DNA from: an uncultured Neomegalonema sp.
GTDB taxonomy: Bacteria > Pseudomonadota > Alphaproteobacteria > Rhodobacterales > Rhodobacteraceae
DNA length: 64,000 nt
Direction: 5' to 3'
Assembly: GCA_937928005.1 (NCBI GenBank)
Contig: CALFVD010000001.1
Coordinates: 1 to 64,000, forward strand
The notes beneath the pieces are model-generated. The model saw only the letters and a program-made list of their open reading frames with translations, ran no database searches and was not told the origin of the DNA. The translations under genes and the position numbers were made by a program. Every line of letters starts with the position of its first letter. The first letter of the stretch is position 1. This document shows positions 48,160-55,995 of the stretch, piece after piece.

Positions 48160-48761
48160 CCCTCGACCTGCACGAGCCAACTGGTGCGACGCCGCTCACG
48201 CCCGACGAACTGCTCGGTCTCAAGGCTCGGCATCTAGACACGCGAGGCGAGTTGAACGAGCTCGAGGGTGAGAACATCATCGAAGGGCTAACCTGGCTGG
48301 ATCGACGACCCCGTTCCTTCGATGTGCTGACAGACGATGCCGCGCGCGAAATTCATAAACGCCTGTTCGGTCAGGTATGGGCCTGGGCAGGTGTCTACCG
48401 ATTGACGGAAAAGAACATCGGCGTACCTGTGTGGCACATCACGACAGAGACGCGCATCTGCCTTGACGATGCCCGGTACTGGCGCGATAACGCCACCTTC
48501 GATCCACTGGAGGCAATCGCGCGTTTCCATCACAAGCTGGTCTGGGTTCATCCGTTTGCCAATGGGAATGGACGGTGGGCACGGATCATGGCGGATGCAT
48601 ATCTCGCTACACTTGATCCGGACATATTCCTCGATTGGTCGGGCGGCGGGACACTTGCCGCTGACAGCGACCATCGGACCCGATACATTGCCGCGCTGAA
48701 GGCAGCAGACGGGTACGACCTCGAACCCTTGATAGCATTCGTAAGAGCAATCGTCCGGTAG
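48156..48761 (+). CDS. mobile mystery protein B, Fic-domain protein (201 aa)
   Basis: This is a Fic-fold AMP-transferase-type protein. The core motif HPFANGNGRWARI (His in HPFxxGNGR) is intact, preceded by FDPLEAIARFHHKLVWV. The N-terminal region (ATPLTPDELLGLKARHLDTRGELNELEGENI) resembles the family start, and LFGQVWAWAGVYRLTEKNIGV is the usual DxxR-like upstream region of Fic proteins. I read no obvious inhibitory (S/T)xxxE(G/N) helix inside the protein, though ELEGENI near the N-terminus could act that way. Translation starts at GTG with GGAGG just upstream, overlapping gene A. It ends 12 bases from the convergent virB11. Confidence 0.87.
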   Translation: MTLDLHEPTGATPLTPDELLGLKARHLDTRGELNELEGENIIEGLTWLDRRPRSFDVLTDDAAREIHKRLFGQVWAWAGVYRLTEKNIGVPVWHITTETRICLDDARYWRDNATFDPLEAIARFHHKLVWVHPFANGNGRWARIMADAYLATLDPDIFLDWSGGGTLAADSDHRTRYIAALKAADGYDLEPLIAFVRAIVR

Positions 48762-48773
48762 TGCCGTCGAGCG

Positions 48774-49754
48774 CTACCGTAACACCATGACTTCCGACAC
48801 CGTCCGGACCCCATTCTGACGACCGAGTTGCACGACGACATCGATCACCGACCGCGCGTAGTCGATGATCTCGGCCTTCGCGAGGCCGAGATTCGCGCGC
48901 ATGGCCATTAGCGCGAGGCGATCGAAGGCCGCATCCGGGGTATTGGCGTGGATGGTGGTGAGAGCACCGGGATGACCGGTATTGATCGCCTCGAGAAAAG
49001 CCCAGCTTTCCACACCGCGCAATTCGCCGAGGATGATACGGTCGGGCCGCAATCGCAGGCTGGCTTCAAGCAATGCATTGGCCGTATTCGGTCCCTTTAT
49101 GGACGTTCGCATGGCGACAGTGTTGGCATGCTTGGGATGCAGTTCCAGCCCATCTTCGATGGTAACGATCCGATCCATCGGGTCCGCTTCGTTCAACAGG
49201 GCTCGGGCGACGGTCGTCTTGCCCGTCGAGGTGCCGCCAGAAATCAGAATGTTCCAGCGGGCTTTCACGGCAGCGCGTAGGGCTTCGTCAATATGGCCTG
49301 CGTCGAACCGAGCAGCGATTTCATCCGTTTCTTCCGGATCACCAGCGGCAAGTCGGCGTGTTCCGCAAAATGCTCCCCTCGCCTTGAGATCGGCGAGTGA
49401 AAGGTCACGAATGACGTTGTGCCGGAGCGAGATCGCATAGCTGCCCTCGACCACCGGCGGGGCAATCACCTGTACGCGCCAGTTCTCCTCCCTGCGAACG
49501 AAGCTCGTCGATACCATCGGGTGCTCCGCACTGAGGCTCGACTGCCCGCATAACTGCATTGCGAGAAGCCGCGCCGCGTCGGGTGAAAGCGCATGGTCGG
49601 TCGTGGACATCACGGCATCGCCTGCGCGCTCGACCCAGACCCGCCCGTCGGGATTGAGCACGATCTCGATGACCTCTTGCTCATCGACGAGTGCGCGGAG
49701 AGGACCGAGCGCCCGCTCGAAATAGCTCGGTGCGGGCGCTAGGGCTGGCGTCAC
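48774..49754 (-). CDS. virB11: VirB11/TrbB-type secretion ATPase (326 aa)
   Basis: This is a hexameric traffic ATPase of the type IV secretion system, working at the cytoplasmic face of the inner membrane. The N-terminal domain (LVDEQEVIEIVLNPDGRVWVERAGD) is followed by Walker A SGGTSTGKTTVARAL (about residue 170). The Asp box IVTIEDGLELHP, Walker B RPDRIILGELRGVESWAFLEAINTGHPGALTTIHAN and the His box are present and intact. The ATG overlaps the virB10 stop (ATGA). It is the last gene of the virB operon and runs convergently into the Fic gene. Length is normal. Confidence 0.92.
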   Translation of the reverse strand: MTPALAPAPSYFERALGPLRALVDEQEVIEIVLNPDGRVWVERAGDAVMSTTDHALSPDAARLLAMQLCGQSSLSAEHPMVSTSFVRREENWRVQVIAPPVVEGSYAISLRHNVIRDLSLADLKARGAFCGTRRLAAGDPEETDEIAARFDAGHIDEALRAAVKARWNILISGGTSTGKTTVARALLNEADPMDRIVTIEDGLELHPKHANTVAMRTSIKGPNTANALLEASLRLRPDRIILGELRGVESWAFLEAINTGHPGALTTIHANTPDAAFDRLALMAMRANLGLAKAEIIDYARSVIDVVVQLGRQNGVRTVSEVMVLR

Positions 49755-51613
49755 AGGTAGAGGTCTCGCTGGACGAACACCTGGATGGGCGTTCCCTGAT
49801 CGACATGGATCGTCGGCGGAATGGAGAGATAATCGTCCAGCGTCGACGTGACCGCGTCGGTGACGGCCTCGTTCCCGGCACTCAGCCCGTCATTCACCGC
49901 CGCCGCCTCGTTCACCAGCCGGGTCGATCCGGCGGAGGAGAGACCGAGGGCAACGGAGGTGAGCAGCGCCGCCTCGAACTTCTCCGAGAAATGCGCGTCC
50001 ACGAAACCGCCTACGCCGCCGCGTCCAAGCGCGTCTGTCCCGGTCGAACCCAGCATCAGCGAGCGATGATCGGGTGTGATCGCACGGGTCCAGACCATGA
50101 GAAGGCGGGTATCCCCAACGCCGAGGCCGGAGCGGTATTGTCCGATCAACCGCGTCCCCTTTGGCATGAGGATGCGCGAGGCATCGGCGGACCAGACATC
50201 GTCGGTCACGACGGCCCGGACACCGCCCGGAAGGTCAGAGTTGATCGCGGTCTCCAGCACACCGGGGATGAAGGTACCCTGCGGTATCAGGCTCTCGGGA
50301 TTCGGAAGATCGACCGCCGTCGTGGTCTCGACGCCATCCTGGAATTTCGTATCGAGGAAGAGTTCATTCTCGGTCTTCCGGTAGCGGGTGGCAGGAGAGA
50401 GCGCCGCGACCTGCGCGGGTCCATCACCGGAGGACGTCGTGAAGCTGCCATTCCCCGAATTGTCGAGAATGATCCCGGCTGACGCGCGTTCCGCCTTCAA
50501 GCGCTGGCGTTCGGTTTCGATGAGGGCACGGGCGCGGGCCTGCTCGGCGCGAAGCTGCTCCTGAAGCTGCACCGCCTGCTCGGTGCGTGTCTGTTCCGCC
50601 GCGAACCCGGCTTCCAGTGACCGTATCTCCTTCTGACGCATATGGGCTCTGGCTTCTCGCTGGTCTTCCAGGTCCGCCTCGATCCGTAGCCGGTCGATGG
50701 CCCTTGCATGGCCGAGAGCATCGAGTGTCGCAGCATCCTGCCCGTCATCCGCAAGACTTGCCTGAAGCGTGAGCATCTCTTTTTCGCGCTCATGGGCACG
50801 GGCGGCAGCGCCCGCCTCGATCTCTGCGCTGAGACGCAGCCGCTCCATTTCCCGCGCATGATCGAGGGTATCGTCATTGCCGGCCTCCGGGGTCGCGAGT
50901 TGAGCTTCCAGGATCAGGCTCTCGCGCTCGGCCTCGCGCTGCATGCCGAAGGTCGCGCGTTCTCGCTGGAAGCTTCGGTCCTCCCGTGCCGCTTCGAGGT
51001 CGGCCTGGACCTGGAGGAGTTCGATCTCGCGGAGGTGGGCCATCGCCGCTTCCGATGCGCCGGTATTGCCCAGAGCGTCTGCCGTTGCGATCTGTGCACG
51101 GAGTTGCGAGATCTGCATCTCCAGCCCATCCCGGTACTGACGCTCTGCGAGGAGTTCCTCCTCCGAACCATCCGAAGCGAGCGCTGCCTGCAGGTCGCCG
51201 GTCCGTTTCGACAGTTCCTCGATCCGAGCGGCAAGGGCAGGGTCCGTTCCGACTTGCGGTGTCTTGGCCAACGTCTCGACCGTGGCTGTCAACGCGCCGA
51301 TACTGGCGATCATCTGCTGCATCTGGAGTTCCAGAGTGCTCGGACCTGCTGCAGGAACCTCGTCGAAGTTCTGGAACATCTGCTTTCTGGCCGGGGCGGC
51401 GGCGGTGTCATCCACCGTGCGCGGAACTTCGAAGCCGGGCTGCTCCTGCGATTCTGCCGTGCCGGGACGCATGAAATGGAAGCCGCCGCCGATGACCAGA
51501 AGGATGACGCCGGCAAGCTGGCCGACGGAGAAACGTCTTTGCCTGCCGGAGTTCTTCAGGGCTTCGGCGCGATCGGCGTGCGGGTTCCTAGGATTTGTCT
51601 TCGTGGCGATCAT
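49751..51613 (-). CDS. virB10: VirB10-like core-complex protein with long coiled coil (620 aa)
   Basis: VirB10 spans the inner membrane and the periplasm and forms the outer pore. A single membrane segment lies at residues ~31-48 (SVGQLAGVILLVIGGGFHFM). The C-terminal beta-barrel domain contains SLIPQGTFIPGVLETAINSDLPGGVRAVVTDDVWSADASRILMPKGTRLIGQYRS and then the antenna region to IQVFVQRDLYL. Between them, residues ~125-375 form a long charged coiled coil with repeated units (HLREIELLQVQADLE, HAREMERLRLSAEIE, HARAIDRLRIEADLE). This makes the protein about 200 residues longer than common VirB10 proteins. Start at the second ATG of ATGATG gives the best spacing from GGAGG. It overlaps virB9 by 26 bases. 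Confidence 0.88.
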   Translation of the reverse strand: MIATKTNPRNPHADRAEALKNSGRQRRFSVGQLAGVILLVIGGGFHFMRPGTAESQEQPGFEVPRTVDDTAAAPARKQMFQNFDEVPAAGPSTLELQMQQMIASIGALTATVETLAKTPQVGTDPALAARIEELSKRTGDLQAALASDGSEEELLAERQYRDGLEMQISQLRAQIATADALGNTGASEAAMAHLREIELLQVQADLEAAREDRSFQRERATFGMQREAERESLILEAQLATPEAGNDDTLDHAREMERLRLSAEIEAGAAARAHEREKEMLTLQASLADDGQDAATLDALGHARAIDRLRIEADLEDQREARAHMRQKEIRSLEAGFAAEQTRTEQAVQLQEQLRAEQARARALIETERQRLKAERASAGIILDNSGNGSFTTSSGDGPAQVAALSPATRYRKTENELFLDTKFQDGVETTTAVDLPNPESLIPQGTFIPGVLETAINSDLPGGVRAVVTDDVWSADASRILMPKGTRLIGQYRSGLGVGDTRLLMVWTRAITPDHRSLMLGSTGTDALGRGGVGGFVDAHFSEKFEAALLTSVALGLSSAGSTRLVNEAAAVNDGLSAGNEAVTDAVTSTLDDYLSIPPTIHVDQGTPIQVFVQRDLYL

Positions 51614-52421
51614 CATGTGCCTCCATGAATGAGAAGATGCCGATGTCACTGCGCTTCAAGAGCGCGTCGTTATAGATGCAGACCACCACGCCATCCCGAC
51701 CGCGCAGTGTGAACCGGGGCCTGACCGTGTGGACGACCAGTGTGCCGTCCGGCAGGACAGAGGTGTTCACGCTCGCCTCGGAACGATCCTCGCCCACGGC
51801 GAAGACCGCCGGAACGGGCGACAGGGGTTTGAACCGCAGGTAGGTCTTCTGCCCGTCGTCGAACATCATGTCCGGGGTCATCAGGTCATCGCCGTCGGCA
51901 CGATAGGTGAAGTTCAGATCGCGTCCGTTCGCCTGGGCCACCGCGACCACGCCCGCCGCGTCATCGGCCTTCACGACATCCTTCGCCGTATCGGGGGGCG
52001 GGGCAGGGTAGTGGAATCTGTAGAGGTAGGTCGTATCGATACCGAGCGTGGCATGGCCCGCATCGATATCGAACACATAGAGCCGCATTCCATCCCGTCC
52101 GCGCGTGGTGACGATCATGTTTGTCGGGACCCGGCGTTCCTCTTCGAGCGGAACGATGGAGAGCAGGTCGCCGCGTTTCAGGGGTTCGATCTTGTAGGAC
52201 ACGCCGTCCCCGACCTGCACGCTCTCGATATGCTCGTCCTTTTCGAAGCGGATCGAGGTCACGAACCCGAAATGTACCCCGATCCGGTAAACCTCGTCTT
52301 CCTCGTAGGTGAAGTATTTCACGCGGCCATCGTGATAGCTGCTTTCCCCAACATCGAGGGCATGGGCAGCGGGTGCTGCGACCATCATGGCGAGCACCAG
52401 AACCAGATTCCTGAACATCAT
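51588..52421 (-). CDS. virB9: VirB9/TrbG-like outer core protein (277 aa)
   Basis: This periplasmic and outer-membrane-associated core protein has a cleavable signal peptide (MMFRNLVLVLAMMVAAPAAHA). The N-terminal VirB9 domain (YHDGRVKYFTYEEDEVYRIGVHFGFVTSIRFEKDEHI) follows. The C-terminal TrbG/CagX domain has LNFTYRADGDD, TYLRFKP, PAVFAVG and NGTLVVHTVRPRFTLRGRDGVVVCIYN-like parts. It complexes with VirB7-type lipoprotein and VirB10. It overlaps virB8 by four bases and virB10 by 26. Confidence 0.9.
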   Translation of the reverse strand: MMFRNLVLVLAMMVAAPAAHALDVGESSYHDGRVKYFTYEEDEVYRIGVHFGFVTSIRFEKDEHIESVQVGDGVSYKIEPLKRGDLLSIVPLEEERRVPTNMIVTTRGRDGMRLYVFDIDAGHATLGIDTTYLYRFHYPAPPPDTAKDVVKADDAAGVVAVAQANGRDLNFTYRADGDDLMTPDMMFDDGQKTYLRFKPLSPVPAVFAVGEDRSEASVNTSVLPDGTLVVHTVRPRFTLRGRDGVVVCIYNDALLKRSDIGIFSFMEAHDDRHEDKS

Positions 52422-53098
52422 GCGCCTCTCTCGGCAAAAGTCTCGGCATCGATGCGATAGCGCGTAACCTGAAAACCCAATGGATTGCGCCAGACCGCTT
52501 CGAGCACTCGCTCGCCGGCGCGCTCGTAGATGAAATCCAGCGTGACGACGAATTCGCGGGTGATCGCTGCGCTGCCGTCGCGGATATTCTTGACGAGTCG
52601 AATGCTGGCCGTGTCGTGGTCGATGAAGGAGATCGACCGGATCAGCACCGTTACCTTGCCGTCGTCGCCGTAAACGTTGAACGGATGGCTCCCAGCCTTG
52701 GCATCGCCCCAGATATCATAGAGAGAATCCGCCGCCTGATCCGTCGATTCCGCGTAGACCGCCTCGATGCGTGGCACGTTATCCGCCGGATCGTAGGTTT
52801 CGCGGTCGCGGACGTAGCGAAAGAGGTAGCTCTGGGTTATCGCCTCGTCGTCATCGAGCGTCACCGTGCCGAGACGCGAGGGCAGTTCGTATTGTCCCGT
52901 CTGGCGATCGACGGTGATGACGATGGGTTCGACCTGATGACGCGACAGCGTGTGGAGGCTGTGCGCCAGCGCGACGAGGGCGATCACGGCGAAGCCGCCT
53001 GCGACGATCCATGCCCTTCGGGCCGAGCGCTGCGCCAACCCGTAGAGATCACGCTCCCAGATATCCCCGCCGTCCAATTTGTTCTTGAGTTCAAACAT
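52418..53098 (-). CDS. virB8: VirB8-like inner-membrane assembly protein (226 aa)
   Basis: This is an assembly factor of the mating channel. The short cytoplasmic N-terminus (FELKNKLDGGDIWERDLYGLAQRSARR) precedes one membrane segment (AWIVAGGFAVIALVALAHSL, residues ~30-50). A periplasmic NTF2-like domain follows (PIVITVDRQTGQYELPSRLG, DEAITQSYLFRYVRDRETYDP, IRSISFIDHDTASIRLVKNI, FVVTLDFIYERAGERVLEAVWRNPLGFQVTRYRID). I chose the ATG at 53098; a TTG at 53107 that touches the virB6 stop is possible. The start region lies right after virB6 and the end overlaps virB9 by four bases. Confidence 0.9.
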   Translation of the reverse strand: MFELKNKLDGGDIWERDLYGLAQRSARRAWIVAGGFAVIALVALAHSLHTLSRHQVEPIVITVDRQTGQYELPSRLGTVTLDDDEAITQSYLFRYVRDRETYDPADNVPRIEAVYAESTDQAADSLYDIWGDAKAGSHPFNVYGDDGKVTVLIRSISFIDHDTASIRLVKNIRDGSAAITREFVVTLDFIYERAGERVLEAVWRNPLGFQVTRYRIDAETFAERGA

Positions 53099-53103
53099 GC
53101 TGA

Positions 53104-54411
53104 TCAAGTTCCTTCCGCGAGTCGAGCGGTCGCGCTCGGTCTGGCGTCATCGATTGCGGACTGGCGATCCCATAAGGATGAACCCGCAGAGCGGTCACCC
53201 GGACCGAGACCGTCCCGACCTGCAGGGCCAGCGTCCTGCCAGGTGTTGAGAGATGTGGCGGCAGTGTCATCCGGTTGCAGCCTCTGGGCGGCTGCCGGAC
53301 GGGCCGCCTCCGTAACGGTATGGCGCTTCACCGCTTGGTCTGCGGTATGACGTGCCTCTGCGGGATGCGGACCATCGCCCGCACCACCGCCATTCGGTCC
53401 ATCACCGCGTCCGAAGATCCGGCGCAAACGCCGGGCACCTTTGGCCCGCGCTTTCTCGCGGTTGTCCGAAGCATTGTTCTGGCGACCGTCGGGATGAAGT
53501 CCATGAAGTCGGTTGAAAGCTCCTTGGGTGTGAGCCGCTGCACCACGGATTTCGGCGATGCCCTGCAGCCCGAGAGCGAGAGTTCCCGCGATGGCAGCGC
53601 CGTAGGCCGGCATCGAGCGGAGCATGAAGAGCATCAGGATTGTCAGGAGCAGGAGACCGGTGATCTCGCCGATGTTGTCTATGGCCTCGATCTCATCGAA
53701 CTCTTTGATCGTCGCATCGGTTGCAACCAGGAGGAACCCAACGGCCAACATTGCCAATAGATAAGTGAAGACAGTTCCGAGAAAGAGGCGAAGCCATCCG
53801 TCGAACAGCCCCCGCGTTGGCGCGTTCAGCGACAGGAGCAGCATGATCGGCGTGATCGAGGACAGAAGACCGAACAGGATCTTCGAGCCGCCTATGATGA
53901 CCAACACGCCAAGCGCGAGTAGGAGCGTCAAAAACAGGATGACGAGGAAGACCAGTCCGGCGATGAGATCGCCGAACAGCCCACTGGCGGATTCTGCTGC
54001 GAAGATGTCGCCGATCTTCATCAGCGTGTCGATATAGTCTTGCAGCAGCCCCTGAATGCCGGTTGTTTTCGTTTCTGCCCCGAAGCCAAAAGCGCCCATC
54101 ACGATGTAGATGATGTCGTCCGGTGTCTTCGTCAGCAGATCGTAGATGTTGTCGTTGAAGAACGTCCAGCCGAACATCAGGCCCCAGACAAATGCGTATC
54201 GCGCGAAGAGCCTTGTCAGTCCCTGCAAGGTAACCGATGCACCGCCGAAGGCAGCGCTATAGAGAACGCCCGCAACGGACAGAACCAGCAACATCGACAT
54301 CAGGTCGGATGTAGGGTCCGCGAGCGCCTTGTAGCTGCGATACCAGAACAGGTAGAGCTTGCCGTCGATCGCGGAAATGACGGTATTCACGGAATCGGCG
54401 AGAACAGACAT
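53104..54411 (-). CDS. virB6: VirB6/TrbL-like polytopic membrane protein (435 aa)
   Basis: This inner-membrane channel component has about six hydrophobic segments, among them LMSMLLVLSVAGVLYSAAF, FVWGLMFGWTFF, LVFLVILFLTLLLALGVLVIIGG, LFGLLSSITPIMLLLSL and FLGTVFTYLLAMLAVGFLLVA. The last ~120 residues are hydrophilic and rich in Ala, Arg, Gly and Pro, an extended cytoplasmic or periplasmic tail of a kind also seen in other VirB6 proteins. The ATG at 54411 overlaps the upstream stop in TGATG. Confidence 0.88.
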   Translation of the reverse strand: MSVLADSVNTVISAIDGKLYLFWYRSYKALADPTSDLMSMLLVLSVAGVLYSAAFGGASVTLQGLTRLFARYAFVWGLMFGWTFFNDNIYDLLTKTPDDIIYIVMGAFGFGAETKTTGIQGLLQDYIDTLMKIGDIFAAESASGLFGDLIAGLVFLVILFLTLLLALGVLVIIGGSKILFGLLSSITPIMLLLSLNAPTRGLFDGWLRLFLGTVFTYLLAMLAVGFLLVATDATIKEFDEIEAIDNIGEITGLLLLTILMLFMLRSMPAYGAAIAGTLALGLQGIAEIRGAAAHTQGAFNRLHGLHPDGRQNNASDNREKARAKGARRLRRIFGRGDGPNGGGAGDGPHPAEARHTADQAVKRHTVTEAARPAAAQRLQPDDTAATSLNTWQDAGPAGRDGLGPGDRSAGSSLWDRQSAIDDARPSATARLAEGT

Positions 54412-55040
54412 CAATTCTCTTCCCTACTGAACTTATGTTCATAGGCCTCGTAGCATCGGCGGACTTTGCCGGAGGCTTCCCGGACACTCCGTAATCGTTC
54501 TCGACCAGCGGCCAAGATGTCTTTCTCATACGCTTCAGGGCGCGGGACCAGCAGCGCTTGCTTCAGGCAATTAAAATGCCGATTCTTGCCGACAATAAAT
54601 GTCTCAACGGTCTTCTCATCTTTGGCCAAGGCGGCATTGCAAGTGACAAGATCATTCTCCAGTCTTGCAAGCGCTGCAAATTGTTGCTCGGTCGCGAGGA
54701 CGCCGTGCGGATAGGACCATTCGACGGCCTGCCGCACTTCGGTGCAGGCGGCGTTTCCAATCTCCGCAGCGAAGGCTTTAAGTTCGCCGGGTGACATGGC
54801 GCGGATTTCGTCCAAGGTCTTCGTGACGGTTTTCGGCTTGCCGAGCCCCATTTCCTCCTTTGCCATCACGCCGAGTTCTTCGAGGGTTTTGCCCAGGTCG
54901 TCGGCCATGGCCTGAAGCTCGGCATCGGTCATGTCGGCCATGGCCCGCAATTCGCGCAACGCCTGCTCCGATGCCAAGGAGGGCAGGGCGGTCGCCAGCG
55001 TCAGCGTGAATGCAACGAGCAAAGAGATGATCGTCTTCAT
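54411..55040 (-). CDS. secreted protein of unknown function inside virB operon (209 aa)
   Basis: This is probably a periplasmic protein. It has a clear signal peptide (MKTIISLLVAFTLTLATALPSLASE), then acidic helical segments (LRELRAMADMTDAELQAMADDL). A C-terminal domain carries four cysteines (AACTEV, LVTCNAA, HFNCLK, VRRCYEA), which could form two disulphides. I recognise no family. The gene sits between virB5 and virB6, where several systems carry an entry-exclusion (Eex-like) or pilus-related gene, so such a role is possible. It overlaps virB6 at TGATG and begins 11 bases after virB5. Confidence 0.7.
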   Translation of the reverse strand: MKTIISLLVAFTLTLATALPSLASEQALRELRAMADMTDAELQAMADDLGKTLEELGVMAKEEMGLGKPKTVTKTLDEIRAMSPGELKAFAAEIGNAACTEVRQAVEWSYPHGVLATEQQFAALARLENDLVTCNAALAKDEKTVETFIVGKNRHFNCLKQALLVPRPEAYEKDILAAGRERLRSVREASGKVRRCYEAYEHKFSREEN

Positions 55041-55051
55041 CGCATCGCTCC

Positions 55052-55819
55052 TCAGTCCTGAAGTCGGGTGCGGCGGAAGGCGGCCTCGCGGGCACGCAGT
55101 TCCTGATTGGCAAGCGCCCCGTCCATCTGCTGGCCTGCCGCCGTGAGCTTCATCATCTCCGCAAGCATGAGGGCCACCTGACCCTGCATCCGCGTATTCA
55201 GATCGACGGACGCCTTGAGATCCGGCGTGGCGTCGATTTCGGTCATCAGCGTCTCGATCTCGCCCACGAGAACGTTGGAACGGGTGAAGCCGTATTGAGC
55301 CATTGCCACCGCACCGACCGTCGATTGGGTCGCAAAATCATGGGCGGCAACCGAAACCGGGGCCATCTTCTCATCGAAGATCGTGGCGGCTGGCTCGATG
55401 GCGAACGTCGTCCTCTGCTCCTCGATCAGAGCAGAGAGCGGGTTGCCCTTCGGCAGGCCTGCGCCGACCAGCGTGTCGTTGACTTTTGCCAAGGACTCCG
55501 CGATGCGCCGCACCTTGCTCTGCAGAGCGCCATTGAGCAGATCGGAAATGCCTTTTGCTCCGGAAATCCCCTCCCACTGACGTTCGAGCTGTGTCACCTG
55601 TTCGCGCAGGGTGTTGTAGCTGTCCACGAGGGTCTGGAGCTGCTGAATTGCGTTCTGCAGATCCTGCACTTCGATCCCGTGCGTCTGCTGAAGCTGGAGA
55701 AGCTGCGCGCTCGCTTGTGCGATGGCCGCACCATCGAATGTTGGCACTCCACCGGCCATTACCTGGGAGGGCAGGGCCAGACCAGCGAGGAGCGTCAGGC
55801 GGAGGAGGCCGTTCCGCAT
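55052..55819 (-). CDS. virB5: VirB5-like minor pilin (255 aa)
   Basis: This secreted pilus-tip-type protein has a signal peptide (LLRLTLLAGLALPSQVMA). Long helices follow (AIAQASAQLLQLQQTHGIEVQDLQNAIQQLQTLVDSYNTL), then a middle domain and a final helix (MKLTAAGQQMDGALANQELRAREAAF). This arrangement is typical of VirB5/TrbJ, which helps assemble the pilus. The ATG at 55819 touches the stop of the small lipoprotein gene (TGATG). Confidence 0.88.
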   Translation of the reverse strand: MRNGLLRLTLLAGLALPSQVMAGGVPTFDGAAIAQASAQLLQLQQTHGIEVQDLQNAIQQLQTLVDSYNTLREQVTQLERQWEGISGAKGISDLLNGALQSKVRRIAESLAKVNDTLVGAGLPKGNPLSALIEEQRTTFAIEPAATIFDEKMAPVSVAAHDFATQSTVGAVAMAQYGFTRSNVLVGEIETLMTEIDATPDLKASVDLNTRMQGQVALMLAEMMKLTAAGQQMDGALANQELRAREAAFRRTRLQD

Positions 55820-55992
55820 CAGGCAACTCCCTTCAACAGCCGCGCTACATCGTCGGCGTCGTTCACCGGAACGGCGTCCTCGGCGCAGGCGCAGGGACTC
55901 TTCAGGTCGCTGTGCGGGACGAGTGTTTCCTTCAGCACCGTGCAACCGGGAATGGCCAAGGCTAGAAGGACAAGAAGTGCAAAAAGTCGCAT
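55819..55992 (-). CDS. small lipoprotein, VirB7-like candidate (57 aa)
   Basis: This short open frame runs MRLFALLVLLALAIPGCTVL and ends LLKGVA. It has a hydrophobic signal part and a lipobox-like IPGC at residues 14-17. A Cys-containing mature part (SPCACAEDA) follows. A lipoprotein of this size beside virB5 in a virB operon is a good candidate for the VirB7-like partner of VirB9, or for an entry-exclusion lipoprotein. It lies three bases after virB4 ends, and its TGA overlaps the virB5 ATG. Confidence 0.68.
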   Translation of the reverse strand: MRLFALLVLLALAIPGCTVLKETLVPHSDLKSPCACAEDAVPVNDADDVARLLKGVA

Positions 55993-55995
55993 GTG

